From: Aquificota bacterium
Lineage (GTDB): Bacteria; Aquificota; Aquificia; Aquificales; Hydrogenothermaceae
DNA length: 5,654 nt
NCBI GenBank assembly: GCA_013153795.1
Contig: JAADDV010000017.1
Span: 1 to 5,654, forward strand
Reading direction: 5' to 3'
Position 1 is the stretch's first letter; the number at the start of each line of letters is the position of its first letter. The translations under genes were made by a program, and so were the position numbers. Below are positions 5,335-5,654 of this stretch, one piece after another. Below the pieces are notes generated by a model. The model was not told where the DNA came from and searched no databases. It worked only from the letters and a program-made list of their open reading frames with translations.

Positions 5335-5654
5335 CCATAGATTATCTTTGTATTTTTCTTTTAGTTTTTTTTCATATAAAAATGCATATTTCATAAATGT
5401 ATAGAAAGCTATATAAATACTTGCTATTAAACCTCTTTTTCTGTCTAAAAATCCTTTTTTAAGAATAAATGTTTTAAAGAAACTCCACAAAGGATTGAAA
5501 AAAAGATGTTTCAAGGATGCTTTTTTTCCCTTTTTATAAAGGTCATTTGAAACTATTTCTGCATAATCAATAGCTTTTAAAAATTGATGTTTTAAAGATT
5601 TAAAAGAGTAATGATATAAATCCCCCTTTAATTTTCCAATTTTTCCCTTGCACT
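5326..5654 (-). CDS. Family 2 glycosyltransferase, WaaE/KdtX-like, C-terminal 108 residues (partial)
   Basis: The frame is open from the right edge to TAG at 5326-5328 on the minus strand, and the gene's start lies outside the window. The visible part opens with GKIGKLKGDLYHYS (visible residues 2-15), then HQFLKAIDYAE, KKGKKASL, FNPLWSFFKTFILKKGFLD and RGLIASIYIAFYTFMKYAFL, ending in a basic tail. The order (G-L-x-G-x-L-x-H-Y, a helix with an R/D-Y-A-E element, a P-x-W-x-F segment, a K-K/R-G-F-L-D-x-x-x-G-L element and a hydrophobic amphipathic end) is typical of GT2 enzymes of the WaaE/KdtX group. In known members these add a sugar to the inner core of lipopolysaccharide at the cytoplasmic membrane face. 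The catalytic GT-A domain is not in view, so the donor sugar and acceptor cannot be read. It converges on dapF with 2 bp between stop codons. Confidence 0.8.
   Translation of the reverse strand, partial: CKGKIGKLKGDLYHYSFKSLKHQFLKAIDYAEIVSNDLYKKGKKASLKHLFFNPLWSFFKTFILKKGFLDRKRGLIASIYIAFYTFMKYAFLYEKKLKEKYKDNLWKR

Noticed and set aside
5326..5514. A separate 62-residue small protein starting at TTG (5514)
   Set aside because: The same frame stays open upstream to the window edge, and the upstream residues continue the glycosyltransferase C-terminal pattern, so this is the tail of a larger gene.

Overview
The window is AT-rich, tightly packed bacterial DNA, most likely from a thermophile. It holds the N-terminal half of a reverse gyrase, an enzyme essentially confined to thermophiles and hyperthermophiles, next to bacterial flagellar genes and a lipopolysaccharide-type glycosyltransferase. 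Low GC, reverse gyrase, flagella and a Gram-negative envelope together point to the Aquificales (for example a Sulfurihydrogenibium-like organism). This placement is an inference from gene content, not a database match; a thermophilic campylobacterium such as Nautilia is a less favoured alternative.

Layout from left to right. Bases 1-1748 (minus strand) carry reverse gyrase (rgy): the start and the whole helicase half are present, and the topoisomerase half lies beyond the left edge. A 111-bp divergent spacer follows, with a good sigma-28 (FliA) promoter facing right. Next come flgK (1860-3311) and flgL (3420-4358), the two hook-filament junction proteins of the flagellum. A hairpin with a T-run sits on the flgK stop codon, and a second, weaker sigma-28-like promoter lies before flgL, so the two genes may be partly separate late-flagellar transcription units. 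A strong 14-bp hairpin terminator follows flgL.

Downstream is a dapF-family gene (4457-5323). It keeps the substrate-binding residues of diaminopimelate epimerase, but both catalytic cysteines are serine. Its Shine-Dalgarno sequence lies in the 3' arm of a perfect 16-bp inverted repeat, and its likely -10 box lies at the end of the loop. A transcript reading in from flgL would fold up the ribosome-binding site, while one started at the local promoter would not. dapF ends 2 bp from the stop codon of a convergent, partial family-2 glycosyltransferase of the WaaE/KdtX type (5326-5654, minus strand), and one hairpin spans both stop codons.

The genes do not form one pathway. flgK and flgL are a functional pair. 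rgy (DNA topology at high temperature), the dapF homologue (cell-wall or amino-acid epimerisation, or a derived activity) and the glycosyltransferase (outer-membrane glycolipid) are separate neighbours. I saw no tRNA, rRNA, CRISPR array or mobile element. The two most interesting observations are the double Cys-to-Ser change in the DapF homologue and the hairpin over its ribosome-binding site.
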